Source of the DNA: JBFIHF01 sp964411125
Lineage (GTDB): Bacteria > Myxococcota_A > Bradymonadia > Bradymonadales > Bradymonadaceae
Assembly (NCBI GenBank): GCA_964411125.1
Contig: CAYPJU010000009.1
Coordinates: 51,999-115,998, forward strand
Direction: 5' to 3'
Length of the DNA stretch: 64,000 nucleotides
Both the position numbers and the translations under genes were made by a program. Under the pieces are notes generated by a model. It did not search any database. It was not told where the DNA came from and saw only the letters and a program-made list of their open reading frames with translations. How positions within the stretch are numbered: position 1 is the stretch's first letter; each line of letters starts with the position of its first letter. Positions 63,955 to 64,000 of the stretch are shown here, one piece after another.

Positions 63955-64000
63955 ATGACCGACGCGAAGCTGATCCTCCCTGGCGAGTTCTTCGAATCGA
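63955..64000 (+). CDS. Start of an unidentified gene (cut by window edge)
   Basis: An ATG with a GGAGG site 5-6 bases upstream opens a frame MTDAKLILPGEFFES that runs into the window end. Fifteen residues are too few to name a family. Confidence 0.55.
   Translation, partial: MTDAKLILPGEFFES

Overview
The window looks like a high-GC chromosome segment (strong G/C bias at third codon positions) from a myxobacteria-like delta-lineage bacterium. Support comes from five Hanks-type kinase-fold proteins (one a predicted pseudokinase), an FHA-domain protein, two FHA-containing sigma54 activators, a PATAN/DUF4388 protein, a TIGR04563-type ribbon-helix-helix protein, a zinc-ribbon/NTPase/TPR signalling protein and about ten lipoproteins. 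A Bradymonadales- or Myxococcota-type host is an inference from this gene content. No tRNA, rRNA, CRISPR array, insertion sequence or prophage was seen.

Layout. 1-11.8 kb: the lon start, a DUF4838-like lipoprotein, an MFS transporter, a deoxynucleoside kinase, a giant alpha/beta-hydrolase lipoprotein coupled to a 5'-nucleotidase, an SDR and a small unknown. 11.9-18.1 kb: a 67-aa acidic protein with a clear terminator, a gene interrupted by an assembly gap, an unknown 401-aa protein and the zinc-ribbon/NTPase/TPR protein. 18.1-28.8 kb (minus): one tightly packed run of FHA protein, giant lipoprotein, small lipoprotein, PrkA, coiled-coil protein, OmpA and pabB-pabC-pabA. 28.9-36.4 kb (plus): receptor kinase, DUF5683-like membrane protein, FHA-GAF-AAA sigma54 activator and surface lipoproteins. 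36.6-40.4 kb: RHH regulator, DUF2400 protein, CPBP protease group and a cytoplasmic kinase. 40.4-50.3 kb (minus): thymidine kinase, HPRT, HEAT lipoprotein, REC-like/PATAN protein with a repeat tail, lipoprotein, pseudokinase-GYF-TonB-like fusion, TsaE and FHA-sigma54 activator. 50.5-53.3 kb: AMIN-like protein and a probable outer-membrane barrel. 53.4-64 kb: tgt-queA, alaS and a kinase pair.

Two themes recur. One is Ser/Thr phosphorylation wired to FHA readers and sigma54 activators, with output apparently directed to the envelope. The other is nucleotide salvage: deoxynucleoside kinase, thymidine kinase, HPRT and 5'-nucleotidase. The most unusual items are the pseudokinase fused to a TonB-like C-terminal domain, the TVGRK-type repeat tail of its neighbour, the gap flanked by identical 55-base copies that closes in frame, and intergenic palindromes at convergent gene ends.
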